Part shown: one piece after another, positions 15,320 through 23,376 of the stretch
Layout: each line of letters begins with the position of its first letter
Numbering within the stretch: position 1 is the first letter of the stretch
DNA from: Clostridia bacterium
GTDB lineage: Bacteria; Bacillota; Clostridia; Oscillospirales; Acutalibacteraceae
Length of the DNA stretch: 38,611 nucleotides
Assembly: GCA_017531385.1 (NCBI GenBank)
Contig: JAFXLD010000088.1
Coordinates: forward strand, 1 to 38,611
Direction: 5' to 3'
Translations under genes and position numbers: made by a program
Notes under the pieces: model-generated
The model's database searches: none
Told to the model about the DNA's origin: nothing
The model's input: the letters and a program-made list of their open reading frames with translations, nothing else

Positions 15320-16927
15320 ATGTCTATAACCTCGGTTACATTTATTCTTTTTTTGCTTGTAACAGTTGTTCTGTATTATCTGATCCCCGGAAAATACAGA
15401 TGGCTTGTTTTACTCGCATCGAGTATGTTTTTCTATATGATGTCGGGTGTTTCAAACGGCATTTACATACTCATCACAGCTTTATCCACATTCGGATCGG
15501 CAATTTTCATGCAGAAGATTGCAGATTCCCAGAAGCTTTATTTCAAAGAAAATAAAGAAAGTCTCACCCGTGAGGATAAAGCAAAAATCAAAAAGAAAAA
15601 CAATTCAAAGCGTAAGACCTTGCTGATTCTTACGCTTATTCTCAATTTCGGAATTCTTTGTGTATTCAAGTACAGCCATTTTGCCCTTGAGCAGTTCAAC
15701 AATGCGATTTCTCTTTTTGGTGCACAGCCCATAGAGGACACAATGAAGTTCATAATACCTCTGGGCATCTCGTTCTACACTTTCCAGTCAATGGGCTACC
15801 TTGCGGATGTTTACTGGAACAAGATTTCTGCTGAAAAGAATTTTCTCAGACTCCTGTTATTCGTATCGTTCTTTCCGCAGATAACACAAGGACCCATAAG
15901 CAGTTTTGAACAGCTCGGAAAAGAACTTTTTGATGTGCATGAGTTCAGCTATAAGAACTATTCGTGGGGCATTCAGCGAATGATGTGGGGCTTCTTCAAG
16001 AAGATGGTCATTGCAGATACTCTTTCACCCTGGGTGTATGATGTGTTTGAAAATTATGCACAGTACAGCGGAATAACAACGCTTATCGGCGCATTCATGT
16101 ACAGTGTTCTCATTTATGCTGATTTCTCCGGATATATGGATATCGTCTGCGGTTTCTGTGAAGTGCTGGGCATAAAACTTACGGAAAACTTCGACAGACC
16201 GTATTTTTCAAAATCAATTGCCGAATACTGGAGAAGATGGCATATCAGCCTGGGCGTATGGTTCAAAGCATACATTTATTATCCGATTGCAGTTTCGGGC
16301 TGGAATAAAAAACTCGGAAAATTCTCACAGAAAAAGCTCGGAAAAACCTTCGGAAAAACAGTTCCTGCCTCGGTTGCTCTGGTTGTTGTATGGCTCACAA
16401 CAGGTCTGTGGCACGGCGCAAGTATGGCATATGTCGCATGGGGTGGAGTAAACGGACTTTTTATAATTCTCTCTCTCTGGCTTGAACCTCTTTATGATAA
16501 ATGCAAATCAAAGCTGAAAATCAGAGAAAATGCAACATGGTTCAGAGCTTTCCAGACTATCCGTACTTTTATACTTGTGACTTTCATAAAGGTGCTTCCG
16601 GAAGTAGGAACTCTTTCTGAAGGTTTCGGACTGTGGAAAAATATTTTCACAAGCAAAATTATCCCCGATTCATGGCAAACCCTTCTTCCATTTATCGACA
16701 ATATTTATGACGACCATTCATTGAGAACAATCAATGTTGTTATCTTCGGAACAATGCTTATTTTCATAACCAGCATGATTCAGCGAAAACAGCCTATCCG
16801 TCAATTTCTCGGAAAATTCCCGTTGATTGTTAAAATAGCCGTTTTTCTTGTCATGTTCTTCTTGATTGTTTATTTCGGAATCCCCGCTTCGGGAAATGCA
16901 GGAGGGTTTATGTATGCGCAATTTTAA
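15320..16927 (+). CDS. DltB-like MBOAT membrane acyltransferase
   Basis: This 535-residue multi-spanning protein is of the DltB/AlgI MBOAT group. The conserved segments are FIIPLGISFYTFQSMGYL (143-160), YWRRWHISLGVW with H308, and TGLWHGASMAYVAWG with the catalytic H365. It would take the acyl or aminoacyl group from the carrier and pass it across the membrane to an envelope polymer. It begins 13 nt after the carrier protein gene and overlaps the next gene by 14 nt. Confidence 0.9.
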   Translation: MSITSVTFILFLLVTVVLYYLIPGKYRWLVLLASSMFFYMMSGVSNGIYILITALSTFGSAIFMQKIADSQKLYFKENKESLTREDKAKIKKKNNSKRKTLLILTLILNFGILCVFKYSHFALEQFNNAISLFGAQPIEDTMKFIIPLGISFYTFQSMGYLADVYWNKISAEKNFLRLLLFVSFFPQITQGPISSFEQLGKELFDVHEFSYKNYSWGIQRMMWGFFKKMVIADTLSPWVYDVFENYAQYSGITTLIGAFMYSVLIYADFSGYMDIVCGFCEVLGIKLTENFDRPYFSKSIAEYWRRWHISLGVWFKAYIYYPIAVSGWNKKLGKFSQKKLGKTFGKTVPASVALVVVWLTTGLWHGASMAYVAWGGVNGLFIILSLWLEPLYDKCKSKLKIRENATWFRAFQTIRTFILVTFIKVLPEVGTLSEGFGLWKNIFTSKIIPDSWQTLLPFIDNIYDDHSLRTINVVIFGTMLIFITSMIQRKQPIRQFLGKFPLIVKIAVFLVMFFLIVYFGIPASGNAGGFMYAQF

Positions 16928-17942
16928 ACGGGCAATCGCAGTAACCCTTGTGTGCGTTTTATGTGCAGGAATAATTTTCACAGGTATTGCGGAGTTTTAT
17001 TTCAGCAATTCATATTATTACTATCAGGATTCGGAAACAAGAAAAAACTTTGCCGGCAAAATTGATTTTCTCATATGCGGCAGCTCACACGGACTCAGAG
17101 CTTTCTCACCTGAAATTCTTGATAAAGAACTGGGATGTTTCAGCTACAATATTTCAGGCGCATTGATGACGATGCAGGGCAGATATACATTGTTTGAAAA
17201 AGAAATAGAAAGAAATCCTGTGGAAACAGTGGTTATAGAGGTTTCTTTCAACGCACTTTCCAGAAACCGAACAAAAGAAGGTGCTGAAGGTGATCTTTAT
17301 ATCCTTGCAAGACTCGATAATATGGCAGAAAGATTGCAGTACTTCCTTTCGGCTATGAAACTCAGCGAATACGACCGTGTGCTTTATGACACAACAAACA
17401 GAGGCATTCAGTGCATAGAATGGATGTTTGACAGAAGAAAACAGGTTGACACAACTATAACCAAAGGTTACAACAGACCGCAGGGCACTTTGGATTGTAC
17501 AACCTCTGCAGACAGCTACGGAAAGAACTTTCATCGCACAAAATTCTCGGAAACCGTAGATGATTATAACACCGGTTATCTGAACAGAATTATTGATATC
17601 TGCAAGGAGAAAAATGTGCGTTTGATTTTTGTTGTAACGCCGATTGCAAGCAGATATGAATCCCAACACAGCAATACAGATACAGTAATGGCAAAGGTCA
17701 GAGAAATGGCAGCAAATGCAGGCGCTGAGTTTTATGATTTCAATCTGTTAAAAGGCAAAGACGATATATTCCCTGCCGACACTGCATATTATGATGATTC
17801 ACATCTCAGCGAAAGCGGTGCAGAAACGTTCAACAGAGAATTTGCACGTGTTATCTCAGCAGCGAAGAATGGTGAAAATACAGACGAAATGTTCTACTCA
17901 TCATATCTTGATGCTCAACAGTATTATAATTGTATAAAATAA
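16914..17942 (+). CDS. DltD/SGNH-like membrane-anchored protein
   Basis: This 342-residue protein has one N-terminal membrane anchor (about 8-28) followed by an SGNH-type extracytoplasmic domain. CGSSHGLRAFSPEIL holds the nucleophile (Ser57 or Ser58), and YYDDSHLSESG near the C-terminus supplies the Asp/His pair. This matches DltD-like proteins, which work with the MBOAT enzyme on the outer face. The start at 16914 has GGAGGG 7 nt upstream and lies inside the end of the MBOAT gene, so the two are translationally coupled. Confidence 0.8.
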   Translation: MRNFKRAIAVTLVCVLCAGIIFTGIAEFYFSNSYYYYQDSETRKNFAGKIDFLICGSSHGLRAFSPEILDKELGCFSYNISGALMTMQGRYTLFEKEIERNPVETVVIEVSFNALSRNRTKEGAEGDLYILARLDNMAERLQYFLSAMKLSEYDRVLYDTTNRGIQCIEWMFDRRKQVDTTITKGYNRPQGTLDCTTSADSYGKNFHRTKFSETVDDYNTGYLNRIIDICKEKNVRLIFVVTPIASRYESQHSNTDTVMAKVREMAANAGAEFYDFNLLKGKDDIFPADTAYYDDSHLSESGAETFNREFARVISAAKNGENTDEMFYSSYLDAQQYYNCIK

Positions 17943-17963
17943 TAATTTAAAATAACCGTCAAA

Positions 17964-17998
17964 AAATCACCGATGCAGTTGCACCGGTGATTTATTAT
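17964..17998. terminator. Terminator between converging genes
   Basis: AATCACCG pairs with CGGTGATT, with the loop region adding a TGCA pair. T-rich sequence follows on the plus strand and a T-run follows on the minus strand. It ends the dlt-like operon and separates it from the converging Cys-repeat gene. Confidence 0.8.
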
Positions 17999-18015
17999 AT
18001 TATTTTTTACCTGAA

Positions 18016-21000
18016 TCAGACTTCTGAATGTTCACAGCATTCGTGTTTTATTCCGAAGATTGACAGAATCTTTGCAAAGATTCTGCGGATTGCAGAGATA
18101 AAGTCTGTCTTATGACAATAGCAATCACATTTATCAATAACGGGAAGTTCAGGAATGTCGATTGTTGCATTACCACTGTTTACATAGATGTAACCGTATG
18201 TGTCTTCAAAACCGATTCCGCTGATAAGAAGCTCGTATTCACCTTCGGGAAGAACTTCTGTGAAGTAACCGTTAAGGTCTGTTTTGAGAACAAAAGTCTC
18301 ACCGGTGTTCATCTCTGTAAATGTGATTGTTGCGTTCGGTACGGGATTGCCTTCTGTATCGTAAAGTGTGATATATACAAGAGCTTTTCCGTCGTAATAG
18401 AGGATTTCTTTCTTTTCGTTATCACAAACGTCGCAGATGTAAAGAATATAACCGCTCTGTGTCTTTGTGGGCTCAACTCTGCTGTCTTCTACATGACTGT
18501 GACCGAGAGCATCCACATAATTATCCATCTTGGAATGGTCGCCACGGATACAAGTGTGAAGATCATAACCCTTCTGTGTACAAGTAGGAGCAACTGTTGA
18601 ATCTGTGTATTCATGACCGAGAGCATCTACATAATCTTTCTTAGCACTGTCACCGCAAGCCGGACACTGAACAAGTGTGTAACCCTGCTCGGTACATGTG
18701 GGAAGAACAGCAGAAGCTTCATAGCTGTGACCTGTTGCGGGAACATAGTCTGTTCTTTCGATCTCATCACAAACAAGACATCTTGTTACTGTATAACCCT
18801 GCATTGTACATGATGGAGGAACAACTGTAACAAGGTTTGCATGACCGATAGCATCCACATATTCATCAACTAAAACATCACCACAGACTGCACAGGTATA
18901 AGTTGTATAACCGCCCTCTGTACAAGTTGGGAATGTTACAACGCCTTTATATTCATGAGGAAGTTTCGGGAGTTTTTCTGTCTTTATGTCACCGCAGTTT
19001 CCGCAGATGTGATATCTTTCACCTTCTGCTGTACAAGAAGGCTGTATCATAACAACACCGGCATCCCATGCATGACCGAGTGCATTGAGTGTGATGTCTC
19101 TTTCTTCTCCGCAGACTTCACATGTCATATGAAGATTACCTGCTGTTGTACAGGTGGGCTGTACTGTAACAACGCCTTCGTCCCAATCGTGACCGAGTGC
19201 GGGAATAACAATTTCGTTCTGAGCTTCTCCGCATCTGTCACAAGTTGCAGCCATGCTGCCGTTTGTTGTACAGTCAGGATATCTTGTTATTGTTTCATTT
19301 TTCCAATCATGACCGAGAGCTTCAACAGTAGCTTCCTGTGTTGCATCGCATCGTGAACATTTCTGATTCTGCTTACCGTTTGTGGTACAGGTTGCTTCTG
19401 TTGTGGGAGAACCAACGTTCTGCCAGTCGTGACCGAGAGCATCAACATATGAGTCGATATATGAATCACCACAGACTGAACATGTGTGAGTTGTATAACC
19501 GATATCTGTACAGTCAGGAGCTGTTACAACTGATTCATAGCTGTGACCTGTTGCATTTATAATTTTTATTTCAGTTTCTTTGCATGAAGGACACTGTCTC
19601 TGCGCTCTTCCGTTTGCTGTACAGGTTGCTTCTCTGGTTGTTTCCCAGTCACCCCAGCTATGACCTGTGGCACCGACAGTTTTTGTTTCAGTAGAACTAC
19701 ATACTGAACATTTTCTTGTTGAGATACCGTCTGCAGTACAGGTTGCAGTTGATGCTGACCATTCACCCCATGTATGATCTGCAAGAGGAAGAGGCTCTCT
19801 GCCTGCAATGATCTTCTGACAGTCATTACAGTAAGTATATGCTGTATAACCTGCTACGTTACAAGTGGATTCCTTTGCAGGATAGCTGACTGTATTTACG
19901 TGATTTTCGGGAGCAAGAGGAAGAGTTTCTGTCTTTGTCTGACCACAGACGGAACAAGTATAAACCTTTGAACCTGTTTTGTTACAGGTTGCAGTTGTTT
20001 CACTTGTAAGCTCATATGTATGATTTACAGCTTCGTAAATTGTGTTTACAGTCAACGCTGCTGTGATGTTTGAATAACCTTTGTCCCACCCCTTAAATTC
20101 ATAGTGGGTATCTGCGTTATTTCTTACGATCTGTTCAACTTCGGGAGCTGTTGCGTTTCCACCGTGGGCAACATTCTCCGTCTTTACAGTCTGATTGGTG
20201 AGTGTATTCTTAAAAGTTACGTTATAGGTGTTGATTGAGAATATAGCGTAAAGAGTTGCACCTACGGGAACACTTATGTTGTTCTTGTATCCGGTTGTTG
20301 CATTTTTATCAGTATTCCAACCGAGGAAAGTATGACCTGCTTTTGTTGCAGTATAGTTACCTGTGGGTACTGACATTGTTGCTGAATCTCCTGTAAGTGC
20401 AGAGTATTCTGTTGCTGTAGTTGATCCACCGTTTGCTGAAGCATCAAATCTTACAATACCCTGAAGACCGAGGATGGCTTTTTCAAGAGCAGCTGCAGCA
20501 TTTGTGATTTCTGATGCAGAAGCTGTACCTGCCTGATAAGCATTGTTGTAAAGTCCTACTATTCTGTTAGCTTCAGCAAGAGCAGTGCTGTAAGTGAGCC
20601 ATGTGGATGATGTATAAGAATTCTGGTTGCTGAGTTTTGCTGCCGTTGCAACTGCTTCCTTAAGACGAAGCATCTGGTTTGTAACGTCGGTGTATGCAGA
20701 TGTGTTATTGAAGTAAATGTATACATAGTCACCGCCGGCACCAGCATTACAGTCAGAAATTGTGCCGGAGTTATCTCTTTCAACCGTGTAGTATCCACCG
20801 GGAGCCTGAGAACCGGGATCACCTGATGAACTTGCTGCAATAGCAGTAACGGGAAGACCTGCCTGAGGATCTTTTGTTGCGTAAAGGTAAATGTAGTCAC
20901 CGCCTGCATCAGCATTAAGATCCTTCTTACCGGAAGTGTTAATGCCTGTACGTGTAAAGCTAAGTGTTTTTCCGTTAACAGAAAATGTTGTTGTGTCAGT

Positions 21001-21366
21001 ATCAACCGAATGAGTGTTACGGAAATATGTAGCTATGGCATCGTTAATGTTCGTCGATGTTTTATAACCAAGATAAATGTAGTCCTTGCCTGAAACACCG
21101 CTGTTGAAGTCAGTATCAAGTCTTGTATGACCGTCCTGAGTTGCCCCTGAATTGGCATCGGCACTCTTTTCTGCCTGACCGTAACGGATAGACGAAATGA
21201 ACTGAGTTCCTGCGGGATAGTAATAGTATCTGCCGTAGACGTATGAGTTCACTGCGATTGCATCAGCAACAACAGGCATACAAACGGCAAAAGCTGTGAA
21301 GCACATTACAAAAGCAAGTAATACGCTGAAAGCTTTTTTTGATGTTGTTTTTACTTTCGTGAGCAT
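18016..21366 (-). CDS. Large secreted modular protein with 14 Cys-rich repeats
   Basis: This 1116-residue protein starts at ATG 21366, with AAAGGAG 7 nt upstream, and has a signal peptide ending near VVADAIA. Modules in order: a beta-prism-like region with three GGDYIYLY-type motifs (MABP-like), a FIVAR-like helical domain (WLTYSTALAEANRIV), an InlB-type repeat (AGHTFLGWNTD) and a partial second one, then 14 repeats of about 38 residues. Each repeat follows the pattern CT..GY..YTC..CGD....YV.ALGH. After these come a carboxypeptidase-regulatory-like beta domain (GNPVPNATITF, LPEGEYELLISGIGF) and a Cys/His-rich tail (CDCYCHK ... CCEH). It is probably a surface protein. The function of the Cys repeats is unknown to me. 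Repeat 13 has lost one Cys and repeat 14 another. Confidence 0.8.
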   Translation of the reverse strand: MLTKVKTTSKKAFSVLLAFVMCFTAFAVCMPVVADAIAVNSYVYGRYYYYPAGTQFISSIRYGQAEKSADANSGATQDGHTRLDTDFNSGVSGKDYIYLGYKTSTNINDAIATYFRNTHSVDTDTTTFSVNGKTLSFTRTGINTSGKKDLNADAGGDYIYLYATKDPQAGLPVTAIAASSSGDPGSQAPGGYYTVERDNSGTISDCNAGAGGDYVYIYFNNTSAYTDVTNQMLRLKEAVATAAKLSNQNSYTSSTWLTYSTALAEANRIVGLYNNAYQAGTASASEITNAAAALEKAILGLQGIVRFDASANGGSTTATEYSALTGDSATMSVPTGNYTATKAGHTFLGWNTDKNATTGYKNNISVPVGATLYAIFSINTYNVTFKNTLTNQTVKTENVAHGGNATAPEVEQIVRNNADTHYEFKGWDKGYSNITAALTVNTIYEAVNHTYELTSETTATCNKTGSKVYTCSVCGQTKTETLPLAPENHVNTVSYPAKESTCNVAGYTAYTYCNDCQKIIAGREPLPLADHTWGEWSASTATCTADGISTRKCSVCSSTETKTVGATGHSWGDWETTREATCTANGRAQRQCPSCKETEIKIINATGHSYESVVTAPDCTDIGYTTHTCSVCGDSYIDSYVDALGHDWQNVGSPTTEATCTTNGKQNQKCSRCDATQEATVEALGHDWKNETITRYPDCTTNGSMAATCDRCGEAQNEIVIPALGHDWDEGVVTVQPTCTTAGNLHMTCEVCGEERDITLNALGHAWDAGVVMIQPSCTAEGERYHICGNCGDIKTEKLPKLPHEYKGVVTFPTCTEGGYTTYTCAVCGDVLVDEYVDAIGHANLVTVVPPSCTMQGYTVTRCLVCDEIERTDYVPATGHSYEASAVLPTCTEQGYTLVQCPACGDSAKKDYVDALGHEYTDSTVAPTCTQKGYDLHTCIRGDHSKMDNYVDALGHSHVEDSRVEPTKTQSGYILYICDVCDNEKKEILYYDGKALVYITLYDTEGNPVPNATITFTEMNTGETFVLKTDLNGYFTEVLPEGEYELLISGIGFEDTYGYIYVNSGNATIDIPELPVIDKCDCYCHKTDFISAIRRIFAKILSIFGIKHECCEHSEV
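18394..20019 (-). repeat. Fourteen tandem Cys-repeat units within the secreted protein gene
   Basis: Units of about 36-43 codons each encode one Cys after P/A-x, a CxxC about 10-12 residues later, and a GHxW/GHxY end. The units vary enough to show long divergence, so recent amplification is unlikely. Three Cys and a His per unit could bind a metal, but this is an inference. Confidence 0.85.
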
Positions 21367-21517
21367 TTGAAAGTCTCCTTTCGCTGAATTGTGCACAAAA
21401 ATACAGCATAATTCATCGTACTGTACTAATTATTATATATAATAAAAAATTAAATTACAAGAAATAAAAAATAAATAAGAAAAAATTTACAAAAAATTCA
21501 CATTTAAACCTCAAAAA

Positions 21518-21555
21518 AACACAATGATTCAGAAAAAAAACGAATCATTGTGTTT
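21518..21555 (-). terminator. Terminator whose stem holds the nuclease stop codon
   Basis: AAACACAATGATTC (21518-21531) pairs over 14 bp with GAATCATTGTGTTT (21542-21555), with a T-run beyond it on the minus strand. The TGA of the gene (21545-21547) lies in the stem. The AT-rich gap 21397-21517 shows no clear gene. Confidence 0.85.
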
Positions 21556-22258
21556 CAAATTCTGCGATTATCGGCAAATGGTCGGAAAACACTTCTGTAA
21601 TTGTTTTCACACTTCTGCATTTCAGACCTCTGTATAAAATATAGTCTATCTTTGTTTTCGGATTATCGGATGGGTATGTGCCCATGTTGCGTATCTGTGC
21701 ATTTTCGTCAGTATCTTTGAGTCTTTGGAATAACGGAGAAAAAACTTTATCATCCGGTTCTGTATTGAAGTCACCCATCAGAACGACGGGAATGTCAAGC
21801 TCATCAATCAGATCGCAAAGGGTTTTCACGGCATTTTTGCGTTCACCTTTTGCAAGTCCCATATGACAAACAAGAAAACATATATCCTGTCCGTCAATTT
21901 CCGCAACAGCCTTTACTATACACCGCGTTTCATATGATGCTCTTTCAATTTTAAACTTCGGATCGGGAATTTTTACGGTTTCTGCCGATATGAAGTTATA
22001 TTTACTCACAATTGCATTGCCGTAAGGTGAGGTTTTTCTGACTTTTATTGCTTCTCCGAAATATCTGTTCCAACCGAGCTTATCACCCAGAGCATTTGTC
22101 TGATCCGTATAACCGTCAAGGGGTCCCTCACCACGGACTTCATTCAGACCGCAGATATCCGGATCATATTTTCTTATCGCATCAGCAAAAAAATCAATAT
22201 CAATAACCTGTTTTTTGTAATTCAGGCAATGCTGAATGTTGAATGTCATAACTTTCAT
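21545..22258 (-). CDS. Endonuclease/exonuclease/phosphatase family protein
   Basis: This 237-residue single-domain enzyme has the family's catalytic set: MTFNIQH at the N-terminus, LNEVRGEG (metal-binding Glu), LMGDFNTEPDD, KIDYIL and SDHLPIIAEF. The family cleaves phosphodiesters in DNA, phosphoinositides or sphingomyelin. With no signal peptide it is probably intracellular. I start it at 22258 because a promoter -10 box sits exactly where an upstream ATG (22291) would be. Confidence 0.88.
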   Translation of the reverse strand: MKVMTFNIQHCLNYKKQVIDIDFFADAIRKYDPDICGLNEVRGEGPLDGYTDQTNALGDKLGWNRYFGEAIKVRKTSPYGNAIVSKYNFISAETVKIPDPKFKIERASYETRCIVKAVAEIDGQDICFLVCHMGLAKGERKNAVKTLCDLIDELDIPVVLMGDFNTEPDDKVFSPLFQRLKDTDENAQIRNMGTYPSDNPKTKIDYILYRGLKCRSVKTITEVFSDHLPIIAEFETQ

Positions 22259-22289
22259 TTTTATCCCGTTCCCGAACTTATTTTTCTTC

Positions 22290-22318
22290 ATTATATCAGA
22301 GTTTCAGCACTTTTACAA
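22290..22318 (-). promoter_or_regulatory. Promoter of the nuclease/phosphatase gene
   Basis: On the minus strand TTGTAA (22313-22318), 17 bp, TATAAT (22290-22295). It excludes the upstream ATG as a start. Confidence 0.75.
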
Positions 22319-22325
22319 TTATTTT

Positions 22326-22808
22326 TTACCATGTTCTCACACCGTCAATGTGAAGAAATCTCAGTATATCATAATTGTAAGAAGACAGCGGTTTATCCAG
22401 AGCATCGTATGTATGGGCAGCCGTAAGAATTACGGGATTTACGGCAATAATTACGGGTGTATGAAAAAAATCGCCGTTACTTCTTCCCAGTTGAACAATA
22501 TCTCCCGGCATTACTTCATCCTGTGAAACTTCATGTGCATAAGGGCCTACCGAGTTGTTGTTTACAAGAAAACGATAAAGATATTCAACACCTGTCCATG
22601 CTGCAGCACGGTCATAAAGTGAACGATAATACCATCCCACATCGGGTGTGTAATTCATTACTCCCGCACCTGCAAAAATGCACTGAGATGCGAAATTTGT
22701 GCAATCTCCGCCGATATTTTCAAAGTTGTAATAATCCGGATTTCTGCCGAGTGCCCATTTCCGTGCATAAGCCACTGCCGCTGCTCTGTTATAAATTTTT
22801 TCTTGCAT
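22326..22808 (-). CDS. Amidase-domain protein (Amidase_6-like)
   Basis: This 160-residue protein matches the putative amidase domain (PF12671) seen in sporulation- and cell-wall-related proteins of Clostridia. It has YNRAAAVAYARKWAL, then GGDCTNFASQCIFAGAG with the probable nucleophile Cys36, then W-rich segments and the late FFHTPVII and HTYDALDKPLSSY. There is no signal peptide, so the domain stands alone. It may act on a peptide or cell-wall bond. AAGGTGGTGA precedes the start. It is divergent from the small membrane protein. Confidence 0.85.
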   Translation of the reverse strand: MQEKIYNRAAAVAYARKWALGRNPDYYNFENIGGDCTNFASQCIFAGAGVMNYTPDVGWYYRSLYDRAAAWTGVEYLYRFLVNNNSVGPYAHEVSQDEVMPGDIVQLGRSNGDFFHTPVIIAVNPVILTAAHTYDALDKPLSSYNYDILRFLHIDGVRTW

Positions 22809-22911
22809 TTATTCACCACCTTTGTACATGCTATGTTGCAGTTTTGCAGTTTGTTAATGTCCGTCACTTGTCCGGAGAGTTCTGCATATATTGTCATGGG
22901 AGGTGATATAA

Positions 22912-23322
22912 ATGAATATATGCGGTTGTAAAAGCAGATGCGACTGTACTGTTTTCGCATTAATTGCAAGCGTAATCGTGGGTGTGGTCACTGCATTTCT
23001 TAACTTTTCACTGACAATAGCAGTCCCTCAGTTTGTGCTGTGGATATTTTTCGGTGTGGCGTTGATATCCCTTGCCACAGCACTTCTTACTGCACCTTTT
23101 GTCAACAAGAAGGAAACTGACGGTTGTTTATGTTCTGCACTGAGTGCATTGATAACGGGTGTTCTGGGCACGGTTCTGTTTTCACTTATTCTTGTGCTCG
23201 CAGATATTGCAACGGCAGGTCTGCTCGGATCTGTCCTCACAGGTTTGCTGTTTGCATTTTTCACCCTGACTGTAACATCCCTGGCATGTCTTGCAAGAAG
23301 CATTTTTAACTGTCAATTCTGA
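22912..23322 (+). CDS. Small four-helix membrane protein with Cys-rich N-terminus
   Basis: This 136-residue protein starts MNICGCKSRCDCT and then has four hydrophobic segments. GGGAGGTGATATAA precedes the ATG. I do not recognise a family. The four Cys in the first twelve residues could bind a metal or be lipid- or disulfide-linked. It is divergent from the amidase-like gene and faces the minus-strand oxidoreductase. Confidence 0.7.
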   Translation: MNICGCKSRCDCTVFALIASVIVGVVTAFLNFSLTIAVPQFVLWIFFGVALISLATALLTAPFVNKKETDGCLCSALSALITGVLGTVLFSLILVLADIATAGLLGSVLTGLLFAFFTLTVTSLACLARSIFNCQF

Positions 23323-23329
23323 ACATAAG

Positions 23330-23369
23330 TAAAAAAATGAGCGATACCCTGCAACAGCGGAGTATCGCT
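23330..23369 (-). terminator. Terminator of the oxidoreductase operon
   Basis: AGCGATAC (23340-23347) pairs with GTATCGCT (23362-23369). A seven-T run follows on the minus strand. Confidence 0.8.
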
Positions 23370-23376
23370 TTGTGAT

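Noticed and set aside
18112-19356. Long antisense frames opposite the Cys-repeat gene
   Set aside because: They are shadows of a repeated, Cys-rich sequence and show no start signals or domain patterns.
18394-20019. Regular repeats that could be taken for a CRISPR array
   Set aside because: Units are coding, about 115 bp, diverged and without unique spacers. They encode Cys-rich protein repeats.
22259-22291. ATG 22291 as the start of the endonuclease/phosphatase gene
   Set aside because: It lies within the -10 box of a 17-bp-spaced promoter. The family N-terminus MKVMTFNIQ begins at 22258.
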